Part shown: positions 8,382-15,421 of the stretch, piece after piece
Numbering within the stretch: the stretch's first letter is position 1
How the letters are laid out: each line of letters starts with the position of its first letter
NCBI GenBank assembly: GCA_910588285.1
Contig: CAJUQB010000016.1
Span: 1 to 61,745 of the forward strand
From: an uncultured Lachnospiraceae bacterium
GTDB lineage: Bacteria; Bacillota; Clostridia; Lachnospirales; Lachnospiraceae
Reading direction: 5' to 3'
DNA length: 61,745 nt
The notes under the pieces: model-generated
Told to the model about the DNA's origin: nothing
Seen by the model: only the letters and a program-made list of their open reading frames with translations
Database searches by the model: none
Program-made: the position numbers and the translations under genes

Positions 8382-8822
8382 TCAAGCCTTGCGCTTCTTC
8401 CTGCGGCCATAGGTCTCCTTTGCCGCCTCTTTACACTCCACATAGGCTTTCATCACAGCCTGGAAATAGGCGTCCTTTGCCTCCTGGCTGATCGTGCCTC
8501 CGGCGAACATCGCCTGGTTCTGGGCCAGCATCGCCTCAAGGTCCAGCGCCTCCCCGGTTCCAGCCTCCCGTCTCATCTGTTCAATATATTCCATGCGGTC
8601 GATGCCATACGAAGGGTCATCGACCGCATCGTTTTTTAGAAATTCCGTGGACACGCCGAGCGCCTTTGCCAGTTTATAAAGCTGCGCCGCATGGGGGAAC
8701 CGTTCGCCGGACTCGTAGGTCACGACTGTCCGATACCCGATCCCCGCCCTTTCAGCCAACTGTTTCTGTGTAAGCCCTAAAAGCCCACGGTGTTCCTTGA
8801 CTTTTTCCTGAAAGGATGCCAT
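8382..8822 (-). CDS. XRE-family transcriptional repressor
   Basis: 146 residues. An N-terminal helix-turn-helix (LTQKQLAERAGIGYRTVVTY, about residues 17-36) is followed by the usual SGERFPHAAQLYKLAKALGV. The C-terminus is helical and ends in a basic tail (GRRKKRKA). ATG 8822 has GGAGGAG at 6 nt, whereas a longer frame lacks such a site. It is transcribed divergently from the second ImmA gene, over a strong promoter with a perfect 15-bp inverted repeat. It is thus the likely repressor of element A excision or transfer, cleaved by an ImmA protease. Confidence 0.88.
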   Translation of the reverse strand: MASFQEKVKEHRGLLGLTQKQLAERAGIGYRTVVTYESGERFPHAAQLYKLAKALGVSTEFLKNDAVDDPSYGIDRMEYIEQMRREAGTGEALDLEAMLAQNQAMFAGGTISQEAKDAYFQAVMKAYVECKEAAKETYGRRKKRKA

Positions 8823-8871
8823 CTTTCTCTCTCCTCCGTTCACCAAACTTGCTGAATCTTGCCAGGGTCTA

Positions 8872-8922
8872 TTGACAATCTTGCTTGTTCTTGCTATAAT
8901 ATCAAAAGCAAGAACAAGCAAG
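8872..8922 (+). promoter_or_regulatory. Consensus promoter embedded in a perfect XRE operator
   Basis: TTGACA (8872-8877) and TATAAT (8895-8900) are both perfect and 17 nt apart. The promoter is overlaid by a perfect inverted repeat, CTTGCTTGTTCTTGC at 8880-8894 and its complement at 8908-8922, with a 13-nt centre that contains the -10 box. Further CTTGC half sites lie on both sides (8848-8862 and 8933-8941). Binding of the XRE protein here would block rightward transcription and could autoregulate its own divergent promoter. Visible in sequence; repressor identity is inferred. Confidence 0.85.
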
Positions 8923-9088
8923 TAGTAGCAACTACAAGCAAATTATACCCAATGGATATACAGATGTCAAGGAGGAACTTGCTGGAAATAGCACATTTTT
9001 TAAGGATTGGACCGTTGGGACAAGCCGCCCTGCATCAGATGCGGGGCGCTTCTGTTCCGGCGGGTCTGCCATACAGGAGGTGGAAATT

Positions 9089-9808
9089 TTGAGGTCATGT
9101 TTTACGGTTGATGAAGTCGAGGAGCTGGCGGAGGTCATGGTGCGTCAGTATCTCGGAAAACAACAGGAGCCGCCGCTGCGGGTGGATATGGACGGTTTCC
9201 TCACGGGCTACCTGTGCCTGCCCCTGGAATACCACAGCTTTGCGGAGGATGACCTGGGCAAGATCGGGTTTATCTCGGACGGGGCCACCCCGCTCCTGAT
9301 CCTCCTGGATCGGCGGACGGTGCAGAGGGTGTTCCCCAAGGGGACGGTGGTGCTGGAAAAGAGCCTGCAAAGCGAGAACGAGGAGGGCCGGAGGCGGTTC
9401 ACCCTCGCCCACGAGGCCAGCCACTACATCATGGACAAGACGGTGGCATCGGCATCGTTCCGGCGGGAACAGGACAAAGGGGGCGCATACGGGCCGCAGG
9501 AGCTGCGGGAGCTTCTCAGCGTCCAGGAGGCAAAGGTGGACAGGCTGGCGGCTGCGCTGCTCATGCCGGCGTACATCGTGCGGAACGTGATAGGGCAGTT
9601 CGCCGGGACGGAGGCCATCTCCCTTTACGGGGACAATCTCCTCCGGCTGGAGGATAAGCTGCTGGTGCAGAAAATGGCCTGTGTGATGGGCGTGTCCTAC
9701 ACCGCTTTCCTGATCCGGCTGAAAGAGCTTCGGCTGGTGGAGCGGCGTGAGGTCTCCGAGTACATCACGCAGGAGATCGGCCTTGGAAATGGGGGGATGC
9801 GCCAATGA
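9089..9808 (+). CDS. Second ImmA/IrrE-like metallopeptidase
   Basis: About 240 residues. RRFTLAHEASHYIM (near residues 108-121) is the HExxH zinc motif, and EAKVDRLAAALLMP further on supplies the third ligand region typical of IrrE/ImmA. It is longer than the 187-residue ImmA at 7728-8291 and carries an extra N-terminal domain. TTG 9089 has GGAGG at 8-nt spacing; GTG 9080 overlaps that site and is unlikely. It is driven by the operator-controlled promoter at 8872-8900 and overlaps the next gene by 4 nt. Confidence 0.85.
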   Translation: MRSCFTVDEVEELAEVMVRQYLGKQQEPPLRVDMDGFLTGYLCLPLEYHSFAEDDLGKIGFISDGATPLLILLDRRTVQRVFPKGTVVLEKSLQSENEEGRRRFTLAHEASHYIMDKTVASASFRREQDKGGAYGPQELRELLSVQEAKVDRLAAALLMPAYIVRNVIGQFAGTEAISLYGDNLLRLEDKLLVQKMACVMGVSYTAFLIRLKELRLVERREVSEYITQEIGLGNGGMRQ

Positions 9809-10086
9809 ACGCTGTCAGGGCATACCACCAGTCCGCCGTGAGCGAGGAGAACCTGCATAAGCTCCGGCTTTCCAAGTCGGAGACGGAGGGGCTTTTCCTG
9901 CGGGACATCCACTGCCCCTACTGCGGCTATCTTGTGGAGCGTGTTTTCTCGGACATCACAGGCCACAAGATGATATTCTGCAAGAAATGCAAGGAGGAAT
10001 ACCCCGTAAACCTGGGGTACTTCCGGCGCGTCAGGCACGGACGCCCCCGCCCCCACACCGGCGGGAGGCCGCGCCAGCGCAGATAA
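9805..10086 (+). CDS. Small zinc-ribbon protein
   Basis: 93 residues. Two CxxC knuckles (CPYCGY about residue 37, CKKCKEEY about residue 58) form a likely zinc ribbon, followed by an arginine-rich tail (HGRPRPHTGGRPRQRR). The gene overlaps the ImmA-like gene by ATGA and is surely co-translated. It may be a partner of that protease or a nucleic-acid binder; I do not know its function. Confidence 0.7.
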   Translation: MNAVRAYHQSAVSEENLHKLRLSKSETEGLFLRDIHCPYCGYLVERVFSDITGHKMIFCKKCKEEYPVNLGYFRRVRHGRPRPHTGGRPRQRR

Positions 10087-10131
10087 CTGAATAGATAAGC
10101 GATATGACTTTGAATCGAGCAAGCGGAGAGA

Positions 10132-10228
10132 GTCCGGCTGTGTGCCGGAGGAGACTGCCAAGCGCCGTACAAGGTTGGAATGGTTATGGGACGAACCCAT
10201 CCATTCCGATTTGTACGGCGCTTTTTTT
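10132..10228 (+). terminator. Elaborate terminator/attenuator before the helix-turn-helix gene
   Basis: A first hairpin (CCGGC 10134-10138 with GCCGG 10144-10148) is followed by a long nested one. AGCGCCGTACAA (10161-10172) pairs perfectly with TTGTACGGCGCT (10211-10222). Inside it GGAATGG/CCATTCC and ATGGG/CCCAT also pair. Seven T follow (10222-10228). It may simply end the ImmA operon. The layered structure 65 nt before the next start also fits an attenuator or riboswitch-like leader; I could not match a known class. Confidence 0.75.
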
Positions 10229-10293
10229 GTTTGCCCGATTGCCTTGTACCGCATTGGAAGTCCTGCCCCGCCTTGTTCGGGAAAGGACTTTTT

Positions 10294-10581
10294 ATGTATT
10301 ACAACACCTATGAAAGCGGAAAGCGGCTCCAGTCGCTCCGTAAAGAACACGGCATGACGCAGGTGCAGCTGGCGGAGGCATTGAACATCAGCCTGGATCA
10401 TTTGAGGAAGATCGAGGGCGGACAGCGCGGATGCTCCGTGGATCTGCTGATCGTCCTCTCCGACACCTTTGGCGTGAGCCTGGACTTCCTTGTACTCGGC
10501 AGGGGCGGGAACGTCTCGGAGACAAAGGACAGGCTCCAGTCTCTGATAGACGGGCTTGCGGCCCTGAAAGAATCGCTGTAA
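10294..10581 (+). CDS. Helix-turn-helix (Cro/C1-type) regulator
   Basis: 95 residues. The DNA-binding unit is MTQVQLAEALNISLDHLRKI (about residues 21-40), followed by the SVDLLIVLSDTFGVSLDFLV segment typical of the HTH_3 fold. A short C-terminal helix may allow dimerisation. ATG 10294 follows GAAAGGAC. It is preceded by a large terminator-like structure and probably regulates element A functions, separately from the ImmA-linked XRE repressor. Confidence 0.85.
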   Translation: MYYNTYESGKRLQSLRKEHGMTQVQLAEALNISLDHLRKIEGGQRGCSVDLLIVLSDTFGVSLDFLVLGRGGNVSETKDRLQSLIDGLAALKESL

Positions 10582-10587
10582 TTCCAT

Positions 10588-10681
10588 GAACGCCGCCAGA
10601 GGACGGCGCAGACGGGGGCGCGGCGCAAGGGTAACGGGCTTTTGAGCAAGGCCGGGAGGGGGCTTGTATTCCCTCCCCGGC
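10588..10681 (+). terminator. GC-rich hairpins after the helix-turn-helix gene
   Basis: GCCGGGAGGG (10651-10660) pairs with CCCTCCCCGGC (10671-10681) with one bulged base; a smaller CGCC/GGCG stem lies near 10590-10606. There is no clear T-run, so termination is likely but not proven. Confidence 0.4.
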
Positions 10682-10752
10682 TGGACATTTAGATGATTGA
10701 AAGTTTTGTAGAATGGGTGTTTGCAGAGGAGGCTAATAGTTGGCCTATAATG

Positions 10753-11070
10753 CTATCCCATCCATAATCGTGTGACATGAGGATTTTTACTCCATTGAAA
10801 AGGAAGTTCTTTCAAAATATAATTGATATGACTAACTACATAATTAGCTTCCATTGTTGGTAGATACTGTTCAGCCCATTTTTTTATTCGGCAAAAATCA
10901 GATAGTATTAGTTCTAAATCGTTTCTTTGCAACCAAACACCATTTCCAAGCCTGCAAATATTAAGCTCTTTTAGAGCATACTCCCAAATTGCATTGAATT
11001 TTTTCTCGCTTGCCACAGGTATGCAGATATTGCTTGAAGTATCTTCTACATCAAATATTAAGACCGACAT
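10753..11070 (-). CDS. Small soluble cassette protein, possible immunity protein
   Basis: 105 residues (MSVLIFDVED...), no signal or membrane segment, with mixed alpha-beta character and several tryptophans (LGNGVWLQRNDLELIL, FQWSKNPH). It is AT-rich against a GC-rich backbone. Its start lies 35 nt from the repeat block beginning at 11106, and that block supplies TTGTGG 17 nt before TAATAC, a possible promoter for this gene. The family is unknown; immunity function is a guess from context. Confidence 0.5.
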   Translation of the reverse strand: MSVLIFDVEDTSSNICIPVASEKKFNAIWEYALKELNICRLGNGVWLQRNDLELILSDFCRIKKWAEQYLPTMEANYVVSHINYILKELPFQWSKNPHVTRLWMG

Positions 11071-11105
11071 AGTTAAATATCCTCGTATTATGATTGCATC
11101 CAGTT

Positions 11106-11190
11106 TACCACAACAGCCGCCATCACTCTCCGCCAGGACTGCGTGACCGAGGTACGCATGGGCAACACCAGCCTCACCGTGTCTGGCTAA
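11106..11190 (+). pseudogene. tnpW: Repeat block 2 with tnpW fragment
   Basis: The block opens with TACCACAACAGCC, shared with the blocks at 11641 and 12604. From 11131 it carries the tnpW codons for RQDCVTEVRMGNTSLTVSG, ending in TAA at 11190. The tnpW start codon and the C-terminal half are gone. The minus-strand gene at 11192-11587 begins its 3' end just 1 nt later. Confidence 0.65.
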
Positions 11191-11191
11191 C

Positions 11192-11587
11192 TTAATTAAA
11201 ATGGCATAGAAACCATGAATGTAGACTTAGTAACATTGAATCAATACAAAACAGGAAAATATCCAGCAGAATGAATTTGTTAATTCGATGAATTGGCCAA
11301 ATACAATTAGTTGGAAGAAAATTCGCATTCAATATCACAAAATAGCCACATATTGCTATTAGCGATAAATAATTTATGCATCCCCACAACCCCATTTGCG
11401 ACCGTATAGGCTCAATATTTTCTTTTTTAGTACCAACACGAGGACTTATTAGAAGATGAGCGATTTTTTTGCTTTTGATTTGAAAGTGACACTTTGAATT
11501 GATTAAACTCGAATTACTTACAGCGGTCAAACGACACCAAAATATAGCGACATAAAAGTACCCTATTTCACGTAGTATTGTTCTCAT
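11192..11587 (-). CDS. Small membrane protein (cassette gene)
   Basis: 131 residues with helices at about 5-22, 72-92 and 103-125. The segment AHLLISPRVGTKKE (about 43-56) resembles the protein at 7156-7635, and both have a membrane helix about 25 residues later, suggesting a common family. AT-rich. Its 3' end touches the tnpW fragment ending at 11190. Its start lies 53 nt from the next repeat block. The function is unknown. Confidence 0.5.
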   Translation of the reverse strand: MRTILREIGYFYVAIFWCRLTAVSNSSLINSKCHFQIKSKKIAHLLISPRVGTKKENIEPIRSQMGLWGCINYLSLIAICGYFVILNANFLPTNCIWPIHRINKFILLDIFLFCIDSMLLSLHSWFLCHFN

Positions 11588-11640
11588 ATCCTATCAACTC
11601 CCAAATAGAACACTGACAAATTATTTACCATATATGAGTT

Positions 11641-11731
11641 TACCACAACAAGCTCCATATTTCCACCATTATCTATCAAACAATTTTCAAATATCAACCT
11701 CGCTCCTGCCAAAATTGGCGGGGGCGTTTTG
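11641..11731 (+). repeat. Repeat block 3, left part with terminator hairpin
   Basis: TACCACAACA...CCA, then TCAACCT at 11694-11700, leads into CGCTCCTGCC...GGCGGGGGCG (11701-11726) followed by four T. The same order and nearly the same sequence recur at 12604-12691. The hairpin precedes the tnpW fragment at 11744 and was probably the leader terminator of an intact tnpW. Confidence 0.7.
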
Positions 11732-11743
11732 ACAGGAGCGTTT

Positions 11744-11854
11744 ATGATCAACAATCAGTAAGGCCACAGCCGCCAGGACTGCGTGACCGAGGTACGCATG
11801 GGCAACACCGTCCTCACCGTGTCCGGCTGTTTCAATCGGGACACTCAAGTTTAA
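11744..11854 (+). pseudogene. tnpW: Truncated tnpW copy 3
   Basis: ATG 11744 opens a frame that meets an in-frame TAA at its sixth codon. The same frame then encodes RQDCVTEVRMGNTVLTVSG, the TnpW core, before drifting off (CFNRDTQV) and stopping at 11854. The minus-strand gene at 11871-12551 ends 16 nt beyond. It is inactive through both the early stop and the loss of the C-terminal part. Confidence 0.7.
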
Positions 11855-11870
11855 TAGACGATTTGATTTT

Positions 11871-12551
11871 TCAGGGATAAATGTGTATGAGCTTTAACAA
11901 CACATTAATTGATACAAATAAAATAAACAACAAAAATGTTGATAGCAACGCCACCACTAATAAAAATAGAAGTATTGTTTTTTTGACTTCTCTGTCTGTA
12001 CTTTTTGGTATGCTGGTCGAGTATGTTTCGTTTGATGAAAAAGCGTATATTGCATAAAGCTGATGAGCAGTACGCACACTCAGTTTTGGAGAACATGGAT
12101 ATATGATTTTAATGTAATCTCCAATCTGAAAGGAAATTTCACAGTCTTTATCTTTTATGTAAAAGTTAGGATAAGAAAGATGCTCAAATTTTGTTTGTTT
12201 CTTTTTTGAGGAAAGCGGCTCAATCATATATACATTTCGAGATTTTTCTACTATGCAACCCGCTTTCACCAAGAAATTCCCAAGAAGAAGCCGCACAATT
12301 TCTTGTCCATATCGTTTTACATCTATGCAGGATATGCCAGCAAATATGGTGAAAGCTAAAGGTATTACAAATGCAAAAATCATTTGTGGACGATTAGATA
12401 ATGATTTAGATAATACATAAACAGAGGGGAAAATCACAACAAAACAGTATCCCCCAATTCCGCAAATACGCAGAATAAACATACAGGTATGCTTGATTAT
12501 AAAGTTTCTATAACTATCTTTATAAGAAAGCCGCTTCGTCCGCTTGACCAT
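11871..12551 (-). CDS. Membrane protein, two paired helices (cassette gene)
   Basis: 226 residues. Helices at about 25-48 and 55-72 are followed by a cytosolic domain of about 110 residues and a C-terminal helix at about 195-218 (ILLFLLVVALLSTFLLFILF). The middle domain (CEISFQIGDYIKIIYPCSP) looks beta-rich. ATG 12551 has GGAGG at 9 nt. AT-rich. It sits between repeat blocks 3 and 4 in the same orientation as the two preceding cassette genes. Family unknown. Confidence 0.55.
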   Translation of the reverse strand: MVKRTKRLSYKDSYRNFIIKHTCMFILRICGIGGYCFVVIFPSVYVLSKSLSNRPQMIFAFVIPLAFTIFAGISCIDVKRYGQEIVRLLLGNFLVKAGCIVEKSRNVYMIEPLSSKKKQTKFEHLSYPNFYIKDKDCEISFQIGDYIKIIYPCSPKLSVRTAHQLYAIYAFSSNETYSTSIPKSTDREVKKTILLFLLVVALLSTFLLFILFVSINVLLKLIHIYP

Positions 12552-12603
12552 TATCCAAGTGCCTCCGTGTTATCTGTTCCTGATGTTTTACTTGTATCAA
12601 TTC

Positions 12604-12691
12604 TACCACAACAGCCACCATTTTTCCACCAGGCATCAAAAAATTTCAAAGTGTCAACCTCGCTCCTGCCAAAATCGGCAGGGGCGTTTTT
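12604..12691 (+). repeat. Repeat block 4 with terminator, lacking tnpW
   Basis: Same layout as block 3: TACCACAACAGCC, a TTTCCACC segment, TTTCAAAGTGTCAACCT, then the stem CGCTCCTGCC (12661-12670) with GGCAGGGGCG (12677-12686) and five T. The tnpW sequence that follows the hairpin elsewhere is absent here. The remaining 12692-12840 has only short low-complexity stretches and no gene I can support. Confidence 0.7.
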
Positions 12692-12840
12692 CGTGGAGCG
12701 ACCCTAAAAACCTCGCTATAAAAGGCAGGATGCCCTCAGAGGGTCGGTTATGGGGGCAAAGATGCCCTCCCCGTCCCTCTGGAAAGGCCGGAATTTCCTC
12801 TAAAATTAAATCATCAGCCGGGGCGACCTGGCTGGCGGAA

Positions 12841-13165
12841 CTTTGAAAACTGAATATCCAGCCATCAGGAAGTCTTGGAGACAAGACCACGTTACTGTCT
12901 GGAATAGCCTGTGCAGCGGAGCGCCACGATCCCCGGTTCCGGGAGGAGCGATACATCCGACTGAAAATGCCAAGTTGCTCTTGGTCCGGCGATAACAACA
13001 GACAGCGATAATGATACTTCCGTAACTCGCGGCCCGGCCACAATGAAGGCGGGGAGGTTAGACGCCTATGAGAGCAGCCTCGCAAGCTGACGAGCCTGAT
13101 GGTTCCCACGGTTCCGGGGTGTCGAGGACAAATAGGGACTGAAAACACGCTTTATGACTTTTTAA
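12841..13165 (+). ncRNA. Candidate structured RNA region (uncertain)
   Basis: No convincing protein is encoded in 12692-13234. This stretch has several local stems: GTCTTG-GAGA-CAAGAC at 12872-12887 (perfect, GNRA loop), CCCGG/CCGGG near 12932-12943, CCAAG/CTTGG at 12970-12984, and CTCG/CGAG near 13080-13094. It ends before the hairpin CCCCATA...TGTGGGG and the MazF ribosome site. It could be a noncoding RNA, an RNA remnant or a decayed gene. I could not assign it to a known class. Confidence 0.35.
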
Positions 13166-13234
13166 GGCTGCCCCATACGCTTTTTACGCTGTGGGGTGGC
13201 TTTTACATACCCAGGAAAAGGAGGTTACTACTAT

Positions 13235-13627
13235 ATGGAAAACAATTTTCACGACTTTCACCGGGGCGAGATATACTTCGCCAACCTGGACCCCGTGTAC
13301 GGGCATGAGCAGGGCGGCGTCCGCCCGGTGCTGGTCCTCCAGAACGATGTGGGCAATTACTATTCTCCCACGCTAATCGTCACGGCGGCGACCCGCAGGA
13401 CGTTCAAGAAACCCACCCAGCCGACCCATGTGGTGCTGGACGATGCGGAGGGGCTTGACCCGTCCCTGTTCATGCTGGAGGTCATCCGCACCATCGACAA
13501 GCGGCGGGTGCATAACTATGTGGGGAAACTCACCGAGGAGCAGATGGAGCGCATTGACGCCGCCCTGCGGGTCAGCCTCCGGCTTGACGAGGACGCTTTC
13601 CTCCCCGTGGAAATGGAGGCGCCCTGA
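13235..13627 (+). CDS. MazF/PemK-type endoribonuclease toxin-like protein
   Basis: 130 residues. RGEIYFANLDPVYGHEQGGVRPVLVLQND (about residues 9-37) is the classic start of the MazF fold. VIRTIDKRRV (about 85-94) covers the second conserved strand with its arginine. MazF enzymes cut mRNA at short motifs. No MazE antitoxin gene precedes it; instead a ParB-like gene overlaps its stop codon by one base. In these elements lone MazF-like proteins may act as regulators. ATG 13235 follows AAGGAGG. Confidence 0.85.
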   Translation: MENNFHDFHRGEIYFANLDPVYGHEQGGVRPVLVLQNDVGNYYSPTLIVTAATRRTFKKPTQPTHVVLDDAEGLDPSLFMLEVIRTIDKRRVHNYVGKLTEEQMERIDAALRVSLRLDEDAFLPVEMEAP

Positions 13628-14577
13628 TGGACAAGCTCATCATCGACCCGGAATTCCGGGACAAGATACCGCCGCTGACCGAGGAGGAGTTTACCCTGCT
13701 GGAGGAAAACATCCTGACCGATGGGGCGGTCTTTTCGCCCCTCATCGTCTGGGATAACACCATTCTGGACGGCCACAACCGCTATGAGATCATCCAGAAA
13801 CACCCGGAGCTGACCTACGCCGTCCAAAGGCTGCCCTTTGACAATCGGTACGAGGCCATATCCTGGATTTGCAAGCACCAGCTTGGCAGGCGGAACCTGA
13901 CGCCCCAGCAGAAGAAGTACCTGATCGGGCAGAGATATGATGCGGAGAAGATGGCGCAGGGCGGAGACAGGAAAAGTGGGGATGCAATATCAAGAGGTCA
14001 AATTGACCTCTTGATTTCACAAGGCAGTACAAACAATGCGACACGCAAGAAAATAGCTGCCGAATCTGGCACCAGCGACAGCTATGTAAAAAGGGCTGAC
14101 CGCTTTGCCAAAGGTGTGGATGCCGCCGAGGAGGTTCTGCCCGGTATCAAGCAGGAAATCCTCACGGGAGCGATCAAACCCACGGAAACAGCGGTGGCCG
14201 CTGTCGCAAAGGCGGAGCCGGAGGAACGCCCCAGACTTGCCGCCGCCCTGAAAACGACCAAAGACGGCAGGGGTAATAAGTCAAAAAAATCTCAGCCTGT
14301 CTACCACAAGGCGCCGCCCGTACCCTCAAAGAGGGCGGAGATACAGAAAATCGCAGAAATCTCCGCAGAAATGGAGCGGCCCAAGGAACCCAGCACCGAG
14401 GAAAATATCATCTGCTCCCTGGACGGTGAGATCACATCGTTTATGGAGCTGTTTGACCACATTTTCCAAGAGTACCCACGGCTCGTATCGGATGAACGTT
14501 ACAGGCATGAGGTCATCCGTATTTTGCAGAGATTAAAGCAATACATCGTAACGATTGAAGGAGGCTACACAGTATGA
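13627..14577 (+). CDS. ParB/RepB-like nuclease-domain protein
   Basis: 316 residues. The ParB N-terminal fold is visible as IIDPEFRDKIPPLTEEEFTLLEENI followed by TILDGHNRYEI (about residues 48-58), equivalent to the GxRR box. A helix-turn-helix-like part follows (ATRKKIAAESGTSDSYVKRADRF, about 138-160), then a lysine-rich linker and a helical tail. Such proteins bind DNA and CTP and often serve partition or regulation. It overlaps the MazF-like gene by one base and the next gene by four, so the three form one translational unit. Confidence 0.85.
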   Translation: MDKLIIDPEFRDKIPPLTEEEFTLLEENILTDGAVFSPLIVWDNTILDGHNRYEIIQKHPELTYAVQRLPFDNRYEAISWICKHQLGRRNLTPQQKKYLIGQRYDAEKMAQGGDRKSGDAISRGQIDLLISQGSTNNATRKKIAAESGTSDSYVKRADRFAKGVDAAEEVLPGIKQEILTGAIKPTETAVAAVAKAEPEERPRLAAALKTTKDGRGNKSKKSQPVYHKAPPVPSKRAEIQKIAEISAEMERPKEPSTEENIICSLDGEITSFMELFDHIFQEYPRLVSDERYRHEVIRILQRLKQYIVTIEGGYTV

Positions 14578-15353
14578 ACATCAAGAACCATTTTTGCCGG
14601 GAGCTTCCCATCAACAGTGCGGAGCTTATCATTCCCCGCACTACTTATCAGCGCACCCTGAACGAGGACCGGGTCCGCAAGATCGCCGCCGAGTTCGATG
14701 AGCGCATCGCCAACGAGCCGAAGGTCAGCAGCCGGGGCGGGTGCTACTATGTCTTTGACGGCCAGCACACCATCGCCGCCCGGAAGTTCCTCAACGGCGG
14801 GCGGGACCTGCCCATCCGCTGCAAGGTGTTCTACGGCCTGTCCGAGCGGGACGAGGCTCTGCTGTTTGCCCAGCAGACGGGGGCGTCCGCCAACCTGACC
14901 GCCGGGGCGAGGTTCCGGGCGCTGGTTTACGGCGGGGACAAGGAGGCGCTGGCGTTCCAGAAAGTAACCGAGGCCGTGGGCCTGTGCGTGGACTGCAAGC
15001 AGACCAGGGGCGTGAAGCGGCTGGCCTGCATCAGCACCGCCTTTGAGCTTTACAAGAAAGTAGGCAGCGGCGTCTACCGGGAGGCCATGCAGACCATCGT
15101 GGACGCCTGGAAAGGCGACCCGGACTCCCTCCGGGCGGAGACCGTGCAGGGCATGGTGGAGTTTGTGGACCTCTACCACGGCGAGTACAGCCGCAAGCGT
15201 CTGGTGACGAGACTGCGCCAGACCGACCCGGTGGTGATCTTCCGGGAGGGGCGGGCCATGACCAGCCTGCCGGGGTACAAGCGGTATCTCTACCAGGTGT
15301 ACCGCATCTACAACGGCTCCAGCGCCAAGACCGCCCTGCCGATGAAGTTCTGA
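14574..15353 (+). CDS. DUF6551-type ParB-like protein
   Basis: 259 residues. The N-terminal ParB-type fold has RTTYQRTLNEDRVRKIAAEFDER and YYVFDGQHTIAARKF (about 58-72), the counterpart of the DGHNR box in its neighbour. The remainder is helical with ACIST and RQTDPVVIFR motifs. I associate this layout with DUF6551, common in Firmicute conjugative elements. It overlaps the ParB-like gene by ATGA. The function is unproven; DNA binding is likely. Confidence 0.8.
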   Translation: MNIKNHFCRELPINSAELIIPRTTYQRTLNEDRVRKIAAEFDERIANEPKVSSRGGCYYVFDGQHTIAARKFLNGGRDLPIRCKVFYGLSERDEALLFAQQTGASANLTAGARFRALVYGGDKEALAFQKVTEAVGLCVDCKQTRGVKRLACISTAFELYKKVGSGVYREAMQTIVDAWKGDPDSLRAETVQGMVEFVDLYHGEYSRKRLVTRLRQTDPVVIFREGRAMTSLPGYKRYLYQVYRIYNGSSAKTALPMKF

Positions 15354-15421
15354 GAGACCAGAGGAAAGCGTCTGCCTGACCGGGCGGACGCTTTTCTCTT
15401 TCCCTGTGAGGAGGTGGGATT

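Noticed and set aside
7620..8639. Plus-strand 339-codon frame opposite the ImmA/XRE genes
   Set aside because: The opposite strand encodes two clear families with ribosome sites; the plus frame has no recognisable domain.
12654..13148. 165-codon minus-strand open frame
   Set aside because: It runs through the repeat terminator and the hairpin-rich region, has a low-complexity Arg/Ser/Pro composition and no credible ribosome site.
12841..13165. Group II intron remnant
   Set aside because: No domain V-like hairpin, no GUGCG start and no reverse transcriptase fragment could be seen.
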